Below, in pieces: positions 14,817 through 22,912 of a DNA stretch of 53,571 nucleotides. This DNA is from an uncultured Prevotella sp. (GTDB lineage: Bacteria; Bacteroidota; Bacteroidia; Bacteroidales; Bacteroidaceae): the NCBI GenBank assembly GCA_905233555.1, contig CAJODF010000003.1:1-53571 (forward strand). The letters run 5' to 3'. Position 1 is the stretch's first letter, and every line of letters begins with the position of its first letter. The notes beneath the pieces are model-generated. The model did no database searches. It saw nothing but the letters and a program-made list of their open reading frames with translations, and had not been told where the DNA came from. Both the position numbers and the translations under genes were made by a program.

Positions 14817-17627
14817 GGGCATCATGACCACAGAAGCGTGGTTTCCAGCAGCAAGGAAGTCGGTGATGAACTTCTGAACCTTTGCAGGTGTCAGAGCCTT
14901 CACGGTATCAGCGTAACCAGTCTGGAGGTCAACACCCTCAGCGGTCCACTCTGTGAGCACATCCATCCAGTGGCTGTTCTCACGGTTGTCATCTTCAGCC
15001 TGCTTCAGCATGATCTCCTTCACGGGATCCAGATCGTCGGCAGCAATCTTCGTCTTGGCCTCGTTGATGTACTTCATCATCAGGTCCTCAGCGATCTTCT
15101 GCTTGTCAGGATTGGTCGGAGCCTGAGCGGTGATGAAATAAACCGGCTTCGGACCCATCGTACTGATCTGGCCGCTGCATCCTACGTTGTAGGCAGCACT
15201 CTCCTCCTCGCGGATGGTACGCAGATAGATGCGGGTGAGCACACGGGTGGCAGCATCGAGCAGCACCTTGTTCTCAAGCGTATAGGCGATATTCTCGTTC
15301 TTCCAGATCTGAGTGGTTGTAGCCTGAGGCGTCTCCATCTGCTTCTCGAAGCGGTTGTTCACCCTACCCTTGAAGAAGGTACGGACATCCTTGGTGGTGA
15401 CGGCCTTGCCTGCAGGCAGAGAGGCGATATACTGCTCGATGAGCGGACGGATGGCCTGTTCGTCGAAGTTACCGATGATGGTATAAGTGAACTGACCGCC
15501 GTTCTGATAGAGTTGCTTCAGTATCTGGAGGGTACGCTCGTAGTCGAACTTGGCGATATCCTCAGCCTCGGGAACGCGATAGAGCGGATTGCCGCAGTTT
15601 CTGGTGCTCTCGAGTGAATCCTGATAAACCAACTGGGGGTTCAGGCTCTTGTTCTTCAGCACCGTCTGCATCTGGTTGATGAACGAAGCCATCGACTTCT
15701 CGTCCTTGTTGATGTTGGTCTGAGTGAGATAGAACAACTGGAAGAGTGTCTCGATATCCTTTGGTGTAGAGCGTCCGCCGATATACTGGCGATCCTCCTT
15801 GAGCGTCACGGCCACGCTGACCTGCTTGCCGGCGAGTGCCTTGTCGAGTTCCGACTTAGAGAAGTTGCCAAGACCACTATAGGCCTGTGCCGTCTCAGCG
15901 AGTTGGAGGTTCATCACATCAGCCTTGCCGAAGAGCGAGTAGCCACCCTTGGCCTCAGCCTGCATCCTCACCTCGTCGTCCTTGAAGTCAGTCTTCTTCA
16001 GGATCACCTTCGCACCGTTCGAGAGAGTCAGTTCCTTGTAGCCGAGCGTCTTGTTCTCCGTTTCCTTCATGATCTTTCCCTTGGCGGGGAGTTCGGTGAT
16101 CAGCGGCTCTTCCTTCACATTATCCACCCAGGCGGTCAAGGTCTCTGCACGCACACCATCGACAGCCTTCTGCATGGCTTCGGTAGCCACGTAGGTCTTA
16201 CCATCCTTCTCCTGTTCCATATTAAAGGCCACGAGGTTCTTGTCGTCGATGCTGATTACCTGCTGGGCATACTGGTTCACGATCTCAACGGGCAACTGCT
16301 GCGACAGGGCGCTCATCGTCTGATAGAGATCCTCGATCGAGGGGATGGGGTCGCTTTCGAGGAAGTTCTCAATATACTCGTCGGCATACTCCTCGTTCTT
16401 ACGCTTGTCGCGATTGGTATAGACCTTCTCCAGAGCACTGATATAGTCAGCCTTGGCACGTGCATACTCCGTAGCGGTGAAGCCGAAGTCGTGGGCACGC
16501 TTTCCCTCACGGGCCACAGCCTGCAGGGTCTCGATGTCCTTACCCTCCTTGGCCACGCCGATCAGCATCAGGGCGTCCTTAGTACGGGCCAACTGCATGA
16601 AGTTGCCGTCCTGAGCCTGTGCCTGGATGTAGGGACAGTCAGGCTGCTGCATAATCTCCGAGAAACGGCTGTTCAGCATGGCGCAAACCATATCGTTCAG
16701 ATAGTCCTGCACCAGATAGGCGGCCGTCTTCTTCATCTCTGTGGGGATGGGGTCGCGCTTCATCGAGAGCATGAGGATGGAGTACTGCTGCTCCTTGTCC
16801 TTCTCCGATACATAGATAGCCTTCTCATTGTCGGGCACGGGCTCGTCGATCACCTTTGCAGCGTCGGCAGGCACCACGATGTCGCCGAAGAGTTTCTTGA
16901 TCATATTCTCGGTATAATCCACATCGATGTCACCCACGATGATGATACCCTGATTGTCAGGACGATACCATTTCTTATAATAGGCAACCAGTTCCTCGGG
17001 CTTGAAGTTATCCACGATCTCCATCTTACCGATAGGCATACGGTAGCCGTACTTCGAACCCTGGAACAGCGTCGGCAGGGCGCGCTCGATCATACGCTGA
17101 CTGGGTGAGTTGCGCATACGGTACTCGTTGTGGATCACGTCGCGCTCCTTCTCAATCTCTGCCGGCTCAGCCGTGATACCGCTCGACCAGTCTCTCAGTA
17201 CGAGCATACAAGAGTCGAGGGCACTCTGGCGCTCCGTAGAGACGTCAGCGATATAATACACCGTACGGTCGATCGAGGTGTAGGCATTCAGACTACGTCC
17301 GAACTGCACACCGATCGTCTGCAGATACTCCAGCATCTTTCCATTGGGGAAGTGCTCAGAGCCGTTAAAGGCCATGTGCTCGAGGAAGTGAGCCAATCCC
17401 TGCTGTGAGTCATCCTCCTGGATGGAACCCACGCGCTGGGCGATGTAGAAGTTGGCCTTCTTCTCGGGCGTGTTGTTGTGACGCAGATAATAGGTCAGTC
17501 CATTGTCGAGTTTACCGATACGGACATCCTTGTCAACGGGAATCTCCGGCATCTGCATCTGTTGCTGTGCCGATGCGAATCCTACTGTGAGCAGTGCGAC
17601 TGCTACGAAAAGTTTTCTAAGTTTCAT
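14808..17627 (-). CDS. M16 family zinc metalloprotease (pitrilysin/insulinase-like)
   Basis: 939 aa with signal peptide MKLRKLFVAVALLTVGFASA, so secreted to the periplasm or surface. The inverted zinc motif HFLEH is at 80-84 (H80, E83 catalytic, H84). A downstream Glu near 160 in the EIEKERDVIHNE helix is the likely third ligand. Two M16 halves are present: the active N-terminal half and a C-terminal half (about 520-930) without HxxEH that closes the chamber. Such enzymes degrade peptides and unfolded chains. The promoter has a -7 box TACCTTTG at 17672-17665. A direct-repeat motif 29 nt upstream of that box (17702-17723) is shared with three other genes here. Confidence 0.93.
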   Translation of the reverse strand: MKLRKLFVAVALLTVGFASAQQQMQMPEIPVDKDVRIGKLDNGLTYYLRHNNTPEKKANFYIAQRVGSIQEDDSQQGLAHFLEHMAFNGSEHFPNGKMLEYLQTIGVQFGRSLNAYTSIDRTVYYIADVSTERQSALDSCMLVLRDWSSGITAEPAEIEKERDVIHNEYRMRNSPSQRMIERALPTLFQGSKYGYRMPIGKMEIVDNFKPEELVAYYKKWYRPDNQGIIIVGDIDVDYTENMIKKLFGDIVVPADAAKVIDEPVPDNEKAIYVSEKDKEQQYSILMLSMKRDPIPTEMKKTAAYLVQDYLNDMVCAMLNSRFSEIMQQPDCPYIQAQAQDGNFMQLARTKDALMLIGVAKEGKDIETLQAVAREGKRAHDFGFTATEYARAKADYISALEKVYTNRDKRKNEEYADEYIENFLESDPIPSIEDLYQTMSALSQQLPVEIVNQYAQQVISIDDKNLVAFNMEQEKDGKTYVATEAMQKAVDGVRAETLTAWVDNVKEEPLITELPAKGKIMKETENKTLGYKELTLSNGAKVILKKTDFKDDEVRMQAEAKGGYSLFGKADVMNLQLAETAQAYSGLGNFSKSELDKALAGKQVSVAVTLKEDRQYIGGRSTPKDIETLFQLFYLTQTNINKDEKSMASFINQMQTVLKNKSLNPQLVYQDSLESTRNCGNPLYRVPEAEDIAKFDYERTLQILKQLYQNGGQFTYTIIGNFDEQAIRPLIEQYIASLPAGKAVTTKDVRTFFKGRVNNRFEKQMETPQATTTQIWKNENIAYTLENKVLLDAATRVLTRIYLRTIREEESAAYNVGCSGQISTMGPKPVYFITAQAPTNPDKQKIAEDLMMKYINEAKTKIAADDLDPVKEIMLKQAEDDNRENSHWMDVLTEWTAEGVDLQTGYADTVKALTPAKVQKFITDFLAAGNHASVVMMPKK

Positions 17628-17664
17628 AATCTCATCAATTAGTTGTTATTTTACCTTTCGCCTG

Positions 17665-17672
17665 CAAAGGTA
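17665..17672 (-). promoter_or_regulatory. -7 box of the M16 protease gene
   Basis: Minus-strand TACCTTTG, 37 nt before ATG 17627. The regulatory motif at 17702-17723 starts 29 nt upstream. Confidence 0.7.
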
Positions 17673-17701
17673 CGGACTTTTTTTCTTACCCTTTGCATTT
17701 T

Positions 17702-17723
17702 GTATGTTATCTTTATGTTAAAA
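17702..17723 (-). promoter_or_regulatory. direct-repeat regulatory motif, copy 1 (M16 gene)
   Basis: On the plus strand TATGTTA (17703-17709) is repeated exactly at 17714-17720, an 11-bp period. The proximal edge (17702) is separated by 29 nt from the -7 box ending at 17672. This is the only copy with two identical half-sites. Confidence 0.7.
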
Positions 17724-17726
17724 GTG

Positions 17727-17762
17727 AAGCCGCCAGACACGAGTGTTCGTTCATAGCGGCTT
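17727..17762 (-). terminator. possible terminator of the DUF3836 gene
   Basis: AAGCCGC (17727-17733) pairs with GCGGCTT (17756-17762), with an inner ACAC/GTGT stem. On the minus strand it is followed by a short CACTTTT tract. It sits between the DUF3836 stop and the M16 promoter. Confidence 0.55.
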
Positions 17763-17787
17763 TATATAGAGAGAGTTTTGGGGAATC

Positions 17788-18273
17788 TTATTGGGCAGCG
17801 AGCAGATGGTCATCGAGGGGCTCCATCACCAGCATACTGCTTGTCAGATACATATTGTCCTGCGTCTCGTTCATCTTGTAGGTCTTCACCGTTGTCAGGC
17901 TGGGAGCCTTCGTGCGATAGAGTGTCACCTCCTGAGGCAGGTCGTACTGCTGCTTCTCCTCGTTCCAGTGGCTCACCTCCACGTTGTAGCCGTTCTTATA
18001 ATACTTATAGGTGAGGCGGCTGTTCTTCACCCAGTCCTTCTTGGCCTCGTCCCAACTCAACATCTCCTTGCTGGTCAGACGGCCCTGCTCGTCGTACTCG
18101 TAGCAGTATTCCACCTTCTGTTCCATCTGATGGTTCTCGTTCTGGGCATAAACCTCGATCTTGTTCACTTTGCCATCCTCGATGTCGCCGTTGTACATAT
18201 AGTTCACGTCGTTGCTGTTGATTGCATTGAAGTACATTGTCAGTACTGTTGCTACTGTGATAATTGATTCCAT
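17788..18273 (-). CDS. DUF3836-like small secreted protein
   Basis: 161 aa. A hydrophobic N-terminus (about 4-17) resembles a weak signal peptide. The body is rich in YD/KxY strand repeats such as YCYEYDEQGRLTSKEMLSWDE and LTYKYYKNGY, typical of small Bacteroidota DUF3836 proteins thought to be exported. No catalytic residues stand out and the function is unknown. Its promoter (-7 box TATCTTTG, minus strand 18342-18335) carries the shared regulatory motif at the same 29-nt spacing as the M16, SPFH and CPBP-like genes. Confidence 0.7.
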   Translation of the reverse strand: MESIITVATVLTMYFNAINSNDVNYMYNGDIEDGKVNKIEVYAQNENHQMEQKVEYCYEYDEQGRLTSKEMLSWDEAKKDWVKNSRLTYKYYKNGYNVEVSHWNEEKQQYDLPQEVTLYRTKAPSLTTVKTYKMNETQDNMYLTSSMLVMEPLDDHLLAAQ

Positions 18274-18334
18274 AACTCGTATTTTTTAAATTGTTCAACT
18301 TTATTTTTTTATTCTTTTTGTCCTTTAGACGCTG

Positions 18335-18342
18335 CAAAGATA
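18335..18342 (-). promoter_or_regulatory. -7 box of the DUF3836 gene
   Basis: Minus-strand TATCTTTG, 61 nt before ATG 18273. Motif copy 2 begins 29 nt upstream. Confidence 0.65.
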
Positions 18343-18371
18343 TGACAAACTACAAAAACTTTAAGTTATTT

Positions 18372-18393
18372 GTATGTTATCTTTAGGTTAAAT
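18372..18393 (-). promoter_or_regulatory. direct-repeat regulatory motif, copy 2 (DUF3836 gene)
   Basis: TATGTTA (18373-18379), 4-nt spacer TCTT, TAGGTTA (18384-18390). It is 29 nt from the -7 box ending at 18342. It also lies about 120 nt upstream of the divergent lipoprotein gene at 18514. Confidence 0.7.
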
Positions 18394-18489
18394 CTTCCAG
18401 AGCCCCATTTTTACGCAAAAGTTTGTTAAATATCAGACCCTTACATGCAGTCTTTTCGTACCTTATTACACTATATAAGAAAAAAGATT

Positions 18490-18497
18490 TAAATTTG
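18490..18497 (+). promoter_or_regulatory. -7 box of the lipoprotein/sigma-barrel operon
   Basis: TAAATTTG, 16 nt before ATG 18514. No TTG lies about 20 nt upstream, so this promoter may need an activator or an alternative sigma factor. Confidence 0.5.
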
Positions 18498-18513
18498 CAA
18501 CTATAAAGAATTA

Positions 18514-19851
18514 ATGAATATGAAAAGACAAAGTATTCTATGGATGCTGACGCTTTTGCTGTCAGGAGTAACAACATTAACGGGATGTTCATCCAACGAC
18601 GAGAATCTGTCGGAGCAGGATCCTAACCAGTATGAATATCTAGGGCTGACAAGGAAAAAAGGATCGAGTGACAACAATGGTATTGTCGTCAAGTTGTTCG
18701 AAAGGGATGGTCTGAAACTGCAGGTTGTGGATATCACCAACCAGTTTGAGTCTGCTACGTATGAGAACAAAAAGATTCCCGTCAAACATGTCTCTGTAGA
18801 ACAGTTGCCCCAAGCCATTCAGGAGAAGGCCATCTATGAAGGTGCGGCCCTTTCTACCCGGATATGCCAGATAGAGTACGAGGGTGAATACTACTACGAC
18901 ATCTACATGATTGCTTCAAGCACAATCACAAACATTTTCGATAGCAAGGGCGAACGGCACTCTTTCCATAGCGCTGAGGAATACGAGGCGTTTATGAACA
19001 ATGCCACGAACATCTGCTGCATCCTCGTCCTCGTCTCAGAAACCGTGAAGAACGCCGAAGGAGCACCCAACTACCTCGTGGGCTATTGGCAGAACGACTG
19101 GCAGCACCTGATGCACGATGAAAACCAGCAAGCCACCGTCGCTCTCTATCCTAACCTGCCTTTCAGTATCACTGAGGTGATGGCCTTCAACGACGACGGC
19201 ACAGGTTATCTGCGTACCGTCAAAGCCTACAAGGACGGCACCAACGAGGTGGCCCTCGATCCCTTCCGTTATGTGCTGACTGACTATCACGGCGGTGAGC
19301 AATATGGTTATCACGGCTACTATTATAAATGTTACTTCGCTGCAGGCGATGCCATCGAGTATCTGGTCCGTTCCTATGACAACATGCAAACACTAAACAG
19401 AACGATGAGCATAGTCAGTTACCCCTGGTTCAAACAGAAGGGAGACGCGTTCGAATCACTCAGCGTCAATGTGGGCCAGAAATACGGTAACCCAGGAAAT
19501 GACAAGAACAGCCCGATAGTCGGAAGGTGGACGGGATACTACAAAAATGATGCGATTCCTGCCACAGGTAAACTCACATGGGTATTCCGATCGGACAACA
19601 CGGGCTATAGACTCATAAACGGGCAATTCGACGTTCCCTTTGCCTATACCATCGCCTATCAAGGTTCTGAGGCAGAACTGACCATCTACAAATATAATAC
19701 AGCATTCCTTGTTGATGAAGGATTCTCCAAAGGAGGTTCTGACATGAACTTCGACCCCACCATCCTGCCTCAGGGAGTGACCATCAAGGCCAAGATCAAC
19801 GGCAACACCCTCGAAATGGAGGGATGGGACACCTATCAACGGGAAGACTGA
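18514..19851 (+). CDS. lipoprotein of unknown function with lipocalin-like repeats
   Basis: 445 aa. The signal sequence ends in the lipobox LTGC, so it is a lipoprotein; starts at 18514 and 18520 (MKRQ) are both possible. No enzyme motif is visible. Two C-terminal segments, VGYWQNDWQHLMHDE (about 189-203) and VGRWTGYYKND (about 343-353), both begin a beta-rich module with a following DDGTGY- or SDNTGY-like strand. This suggests two small lipocalin-like barrels, a common form in Bacteroidota lipoproteins. The sigma factor-barrel gene follows after 31 nt with no terminator, so the lipoprotein may be part of the same envelope-sensing unit. Confidence 0.8.
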   Translation: MNMKRQSILWMLTLLLSGVTTLTGCSSNDENLSEQDPNQYEYLGLTRKKGSSDNNGIVVKLFERDGLKLQVVDITNQFESATYENKKIPVKHVSVEQLPQAIQEKAIYEGAALSTRICQIEYEGEYYYDIYMIASSTITNIFDSKGERHSFHSAEEYEAFMNNATNICCILVLVSETVKNAEGAPNYLVGYWQNDWQHLMHDENQQATVALYPNLPFSITEVMAFNDDGTGYLRTVKAYKDGTNEVALDPFRYVLTDYHGGEQYGYHGYYYKCYFAAGDAIEYLVRSYDNMQTLNRTMSIVSYPWFKQKGDAFESLSVNVGQKYGNPGNDKNSPIVGRWTGYYKNDAIPATGKLTWVFRSDNTGYRLINGQFDVPFAYTIAYQGSEAELTIYKYNTAFLVDEGFSKGGSDMNFDPTILPQGVTIKAKINGNTLEMEGWDTYQRED

Positions 19852-19882
19852 TATTAAGCGAAAAGTATCTGAACAGACCTGG

Positions 19883-21553
19883 ATGGAAACCCATGAGTTG
19901 ATCAGCAGATGCAAGGCCGGAGAACGAGAGGCCTTGCATCTGTTCTACGAACAATACCGCCCCCGACTACTTAGCATCTGCAGACAATACACGAAGGGTG
20001 ACGATGTGGCAGAAGACCTACTGCACGATGCTTTCGTGGTAATCATGACCTCAATCGGCCAACTTAAGGATGCTGACAAATTGGAGTCGTGGATGACTTC
20101 TATCGTCCGAAATGTGGGGTTCCATTATCGCGAACATCAGAATAAAGAACAAGAAGTTCTCCAACAGATAGCAAAAGAATCACAGGGACAGGTCCATGAT
20201 TCGCTAACCCCCGACTACGACCAACTGCTGTCACTCGTCTCTCAACTGCCCCAGGGTTATCAGCAGGTATTCAGACTCTCCGTTTTCGAAGGGTTGTCGC
20301 ATCAGGAGATCAGCCAAATGCTTGGTATTGCCCCTCATTCCTCATCGTCACAACTCTTCCACGCCAAACGGATGCTTCAGACACTTATCAAGCAGTCGTG
20401 GGTACTTATCCTGCTACTCATAGCTATCCCATCAGCTATCTGGAAACTATTGCGCAAGCCAGAGCAAGAAGTCAAACCGACGGCAGAAGCACCAAAGCCA
20501 CAGAAGCATCAGCCTGAGCCCGTCATTGAGACTCCACACGATGAAATCGTCTATGCCTCCGTCGACAAGCGACCCGCTCATCATCCTATCCGCTATCAGA
20601 CAGAGGCTGTCATCCAGTCTGACTCTATACCTAATTATATAATAGAGGAGAAAGCCGACACCCTGACCAAGGTGGCACAAGCCCCAAAGGGGAAAGAGCC
20701 AACACCAGATACGCTCATCTATCAACAGACTCCCTTGCCCTCGCTTGATGACACACATCTTATAGCAACCACTAAACCCAAGAAACCATCATGGGATATC
20801 CGTCTGGCATACAACGGACAGACAGGACGATCAAATACCGATATCTCACCAACAGCAATCTATACCTATAGTTTTGCTCCTGCTTCTAACTCATTCGTTC
20901 CGTCAGACTACTCCATCAGCAACTGGATAGACTACTCCTGGTCGCTGAACAATGCCATCCCCTCAGATGAGGTAACAGCAGAAACCCGTTCACTGAAAGC
21001 AATTGCTGCACAAAATGCTTCAATCAATCATGGTGAGATGGTTGCACAGCACACACATTACCTTCCCCTCACCATACAAATGACCCTGAGCCGCCGTTTC
21101 ACTCCCCATCTCTCAATCGAAACGGGTCTTAGTTATACCCAGATGAAATCGAAAAGTATAACAGGAAGTCCGACAGCACATATTCAGGAAATTCAGCGAC
21201 TCCGCTATCTCGGCATTCCATTCAAACTTGGTTGGCAATGGTACAATAAGAAACATTTCAGCCTCTACTCGTCAGGTGGCGCCATGCTGGAGTTACCCAT
21301 CCACAGCACTCTCAACGTAGATCACTTCAACAACGGCCTCAATACCTATAGTCAGGAGTCATCTCTCAGTATTCCCGTCCAGTGGTCAGCCTCATTCGGC
21401 TTTGGCATCCAATACGACTTTACGCCTCACTTTGGATTCTATATCGAGCCGAGCCTGCAATACTTCTTCGATGATGGCAGCGACCTGAAGACCTATCGCA
21501 CAGAGCATCCACTTCAGGTCACCCTGCCCCTCGGCATCCGTTTCCATTGGTAA
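19883..21553 (+). CDS. ECF sigma factor fused through one TM helix to an outer-membrane beta-barrel
   Basis: 556 aa in one uninterrupted frame. Residues 5-85 are sigma-70 region 2 (YEQYRPRLLSICRQY, DVAEDLLHDAFVVIM). Residues 112-168 are region 4 with its helix-turn-helix (GLSHQEISQMLGI). A single hydrophobic helix follows at 173-189, then a Pro/Lys/Glu-rich linker (191-300) long enough to cross the periplasm. Residues 303-556 are beta-barrel-like with alternating strands and an aromatic C-terminus (GIRFHW), as in OMPs recognised by BAM. The implied topology is cytoplasmic sigma domain, inner-membrane helix, periplasmic linker and outer-membrane barrel. Dual-membrane-spanning anti-sigma factors (Dma) are known in Bacteroides; here the sigma factor itself is tethered and no anti-sigma domain is visible. 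The lipoprotein gene precedes it. Confidence 0.85.
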   Translation: METHELISRCKAGEREALHLFYEQYRPRLLSICRQYTKGDDVAEDLLHDAFVVIMTSIGQLKDADKLESWMTSIVRNVGFHYREHQNKEQEVLQQIAKESQGQVHDSLTPDYDQLLSLVSQLPQGYQQVFRLSVFEGLSHQEISQMLGIAPHSSSSQLFHAKRMLQTLIKQSWVLILLLIAIPSAIWKLLRKPEQEVKPTAEAPKPQKHQPEPVIETPHDEIVYASVDKRPAHHPIRYQTEAVIQSDSIPNYIIEEKADTLTKVAQAPKGKEPTPDTLIYQQTPLPSLDDTHLIATTKPKKPSWDIRLAYNGQTGRSNTDISPTAIYTYSFAPASNSFVPSDYSISNWIDYSWSLNNAIPSDEVTAETRSLKAIAAQNASINHGEMVAQHTHYLPLTIQMTLSRRFTPHLSIETGLSYTQMKSKSITGSPTAHIQEIQRLRYLGIPFKLGWQWYNKKHFSLYSSGGAMLELPIHSTLNVDHFNNGLNTYSQESSLSIPVQWSASFGFGIQYDFTPHFGFYIEPSLQYFFDDGSDLKTYRTEHPLQVTLPLGIRFHW

Positions 21554-21556
21554 ACT

Positions 21557-21643
21557 TTGCAAATCCTCTAGTTTTTTCCATTGCAAACTTTGAAATGTAT
21601 ATTGCAAAGTCTGGGATTTACGTTGCAAAGTTTGCAATAGAAA
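21557..21643. repeat. 21-bp tandem repeat array (TTGCAAA units)
   Basis: Three head-to-tail 21-bp units begin with TTGCAAA at 21581, 21602 and 21623. A further TTGCAAA at 21557 is 24 bp upstream. Within each unit the TTGCAAA is followed by a CTTTG-, GTCTG- or GTTTG-like segment. The array starts just after the sigma-barrel stop codon and lies in the convergent gap before the SPFH gene. Confidence 0.85.
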
Positions 21644-21667
21644 ATTCTCTGCTTTTGAAAAAAATGA

Positions 21668-21693
21668 AAGAACCCCCAAAAATGGGGGCTCTT
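21668..21693 (-). terminator. terminator of the SPFH gene
   Basis: CCCCCA (21673-21678) pairs with TGGGGG (21683-21688) around AAAA, extended by AAGA/TCTT with one mismatch. On the minus strand it is followed by TTCATTTTTTTC. Confidence 0.8.
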
Positions 21694-21730
21694 CGCACAT
21701 ATATTATAATAAGGTGGAAACGCTGATGGC

Positions 21731-22591
21731 CTATTTGCCGCTGCCGATGACTTTCGAGATGTCCATGATCATGCCGCCGTTGCCGCTCATGATCTGAGGC
21801 ATCTTGCCGTCCCACTTCTCAATCATATCCTCCTGCACGATCATCGGCGAGAGCGAGGCAGCAATCGTGCGGTTGTAGTAAGCCTCTGCATCGGCCTTGA
21901 TCTTCATGGCCTTCGCATTACCCTCGGCCTTGGCGACGGCAATCTTGGCGTTGGCCTCAGCCTCCTTCACCTCGTTCTCAGCCTTCAGGGCACTCTGGAT
22001 GGCCGTGTTCTTGGCATCGATCATCGAGAGCAGCGACGAGGGCGGCGTGATCTTCGAGGTAAACTCCTCCACGAGGAATCCCTCAGCCATCAGCGACTTC
22101 TCCAGACGGGCACGGACGTCGCGCTCGAAGTTGGCACGGTTCGACATCAGCGAGTCCGACGTGTATTGGTTGGCGCACGTACGGTAGGCCTCGTAGATAC
22201 ACGTGCGGATATAACCCTCCTCCAGTTCCTTCACGCCCACGCGATATTTAGTAAATATGTCGCAGGCCTTGTCAGGATTGATGCGATAGGCGATGGTCGG
22301 GTCCATCTCGAAGAGCGAGGCATCCTTGGCGTTCACGGAGAACGTCTCGTACTGCTTACGCTGTGTGAACGTAGGATAAGTAAACACGTTGGTCGTGATG
22401 GGATTGTAAAAGACCCAACCCTTGCACGTGCCTTCCACACCGCCGTAGTCCTGCTCGTTGAGCGACCACTTGTGGAAACGGATACCCACTTCACCAGAGT
22501 CAACCACCGTGCAGCAGGTAGCAAAAAGGATCAAAATCAGGGCTATGCCTCCTCCGACATAAGCCAGAATACGATAATACTGTTTCATCAT
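21731..22591 (-). CDS. SPFH/Band 7 (prohibitin-like) membrane protein
   Basis: 286 aa. One N-terminal membrane helix (about 10-28) is followed by an SPFH domain (VDSGEVGIRFHKW, then a beta-rich core to about 185). A charged Ala/Glu/Lys coiled-coil follows (about 195-245, AENEVKEAEANAKIAVAKAEGNAKA in part). SPFH proteins form large ring or cage assemblies at membranes and often control membrane proteases such as FtsH. Both MM start codons are possible. The promoter has a -7 box TACCTTTG (22637-22630) and the shared regulatory motif (22667-22688), which places it in the same putative regulon as the M16 protease. Confidence 0.88.
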   Translation of the reverse strand: MMKQYYRILAYVGGGIALILILFATCCTVVDSGEVGIRFHKWSLNEQDYGGVEGTCKGWVFYNPITTNVFTYPTFTQRKQYETFSVNAKDASLFEMDPTIAYRINPDKACDIFTKYRVGVKELEEGYIRTCIYEAYRTCANQYTSDSLMSNRANFERDVRARLEKSLMAEGFLVEEFTSKITPPSSLLSMIDAKNTAIQSALKAENEVKEAEANAKIAVAKAEGNAKAMKIKADAEAYYNRTIAASLSPMIVQEDMIEKWDGKMPQIMSGNGGMIMDISKVIGSGK

Positions 22592-22629
22592 AACTCTAAA
22601 ATCTAAAAATTAGTACCTTAATCCAGCGA

Positions 22630-22637
22630 CAAAGGTA
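22630..22637 (-). promoter_or_regulatory. -7 box of the SPFH gene
   Basis: Minus-strand TACCTTTG, 38 nt before ATG 22591. Motif copy 3 begins 29 nt upstream. Confidence 0.7.
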
Positions 22638-22666
22638 CGAATAATCTCCGAATCCATCCGCATTTT

Positions 22667-22688
22667 ATACGTTATCTTTAGGTTAAAT
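22667..22688 (-). promoter_or_regulatory. direct-repeat regulatory motif, copy 3 (SPFH gene)
   Basis: TACGTTA (22668-22674), spacer TCTT, TAGGTTA (22679-22685). It is 29 nt from the -7 box ending at 22637. Confidence 0.7.
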
Positions 22689-22726
22689 CTTACAAAGTGT
22701 TATTATAATTATAGTGAGGTGCCTGC

Positions 22727-22880
22727 TAAAAGGTTGGGAGCGGCAGGCTAAAAGGTAGTAAGGCGTAGGGGCAGGTTAAAATACTGTCGGCGTTTGTTAA
22801 AATCACGACGTTATTTAATAAAATTGCGTCGGTATTTGATAAAACTTCGACGTTATTATCATTTTCTCAGATGTTTTGAT
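22727..22880 (+). repeat. iteron-like array upstream of the HU-like gene
   Basis: Four exact 21-bp-spaced units begin with TAAAA at 22777, 22798, 22819 and 22840. Each carries a CG-rich centre (GTCGGC, GACGTT, GTCGGT, GACGTT) and a T-rich end. Two less regular TAAAAGG copies lie at 22727 and 22749. A degenerate fifth unit (22861-22880) leads directly into the -7 box at 22881. Unit junctions are palindromic (GACG..ATTT/AAAT..CGTC). This accounts for most of the gap between the SPFH and HU-like genes. Confidence 0.85.
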
Positions 22881-22888
22881 TATCTTTG
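22881..22888 (+). promoter_or_regulatory. -7 box of the HU-like gene
   Basis: TATCTTTG placed in phase with the 21-bp array, 24 nt before ATG 22913. It shows that a TTG-start frame from 22886 is not real. Confidence 0.7.
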
Positions 22889-22912
22889 CAGCAGAATCAA
22901 TATATTATAATT

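Noticed and set aside
18372..18393. Motif copy 2 as activator of the divergent lipoprotein gene
   Set aside because: Its distance to the plus-strand -7 box (18490) is about 97 nt, unlike the fixed 29 nt on the other side, so assignment to the DUF3836 gene is preferred.
20380..20420. Frameshift or gene-merge artefact joining sigma factor and barrel genes
   Set aside because: The frame is continuous, there is no homopolymer at the junction, and region 4 passes straight into a TM helix without remnants of an anti-sigma domain or second start. Only raw reads could fully exclude it.
22727..22880. Possible CRISPR array
   Set aside because: Units repeat every 21 bp without spacers of distinct sequence, and no cas genes are present.
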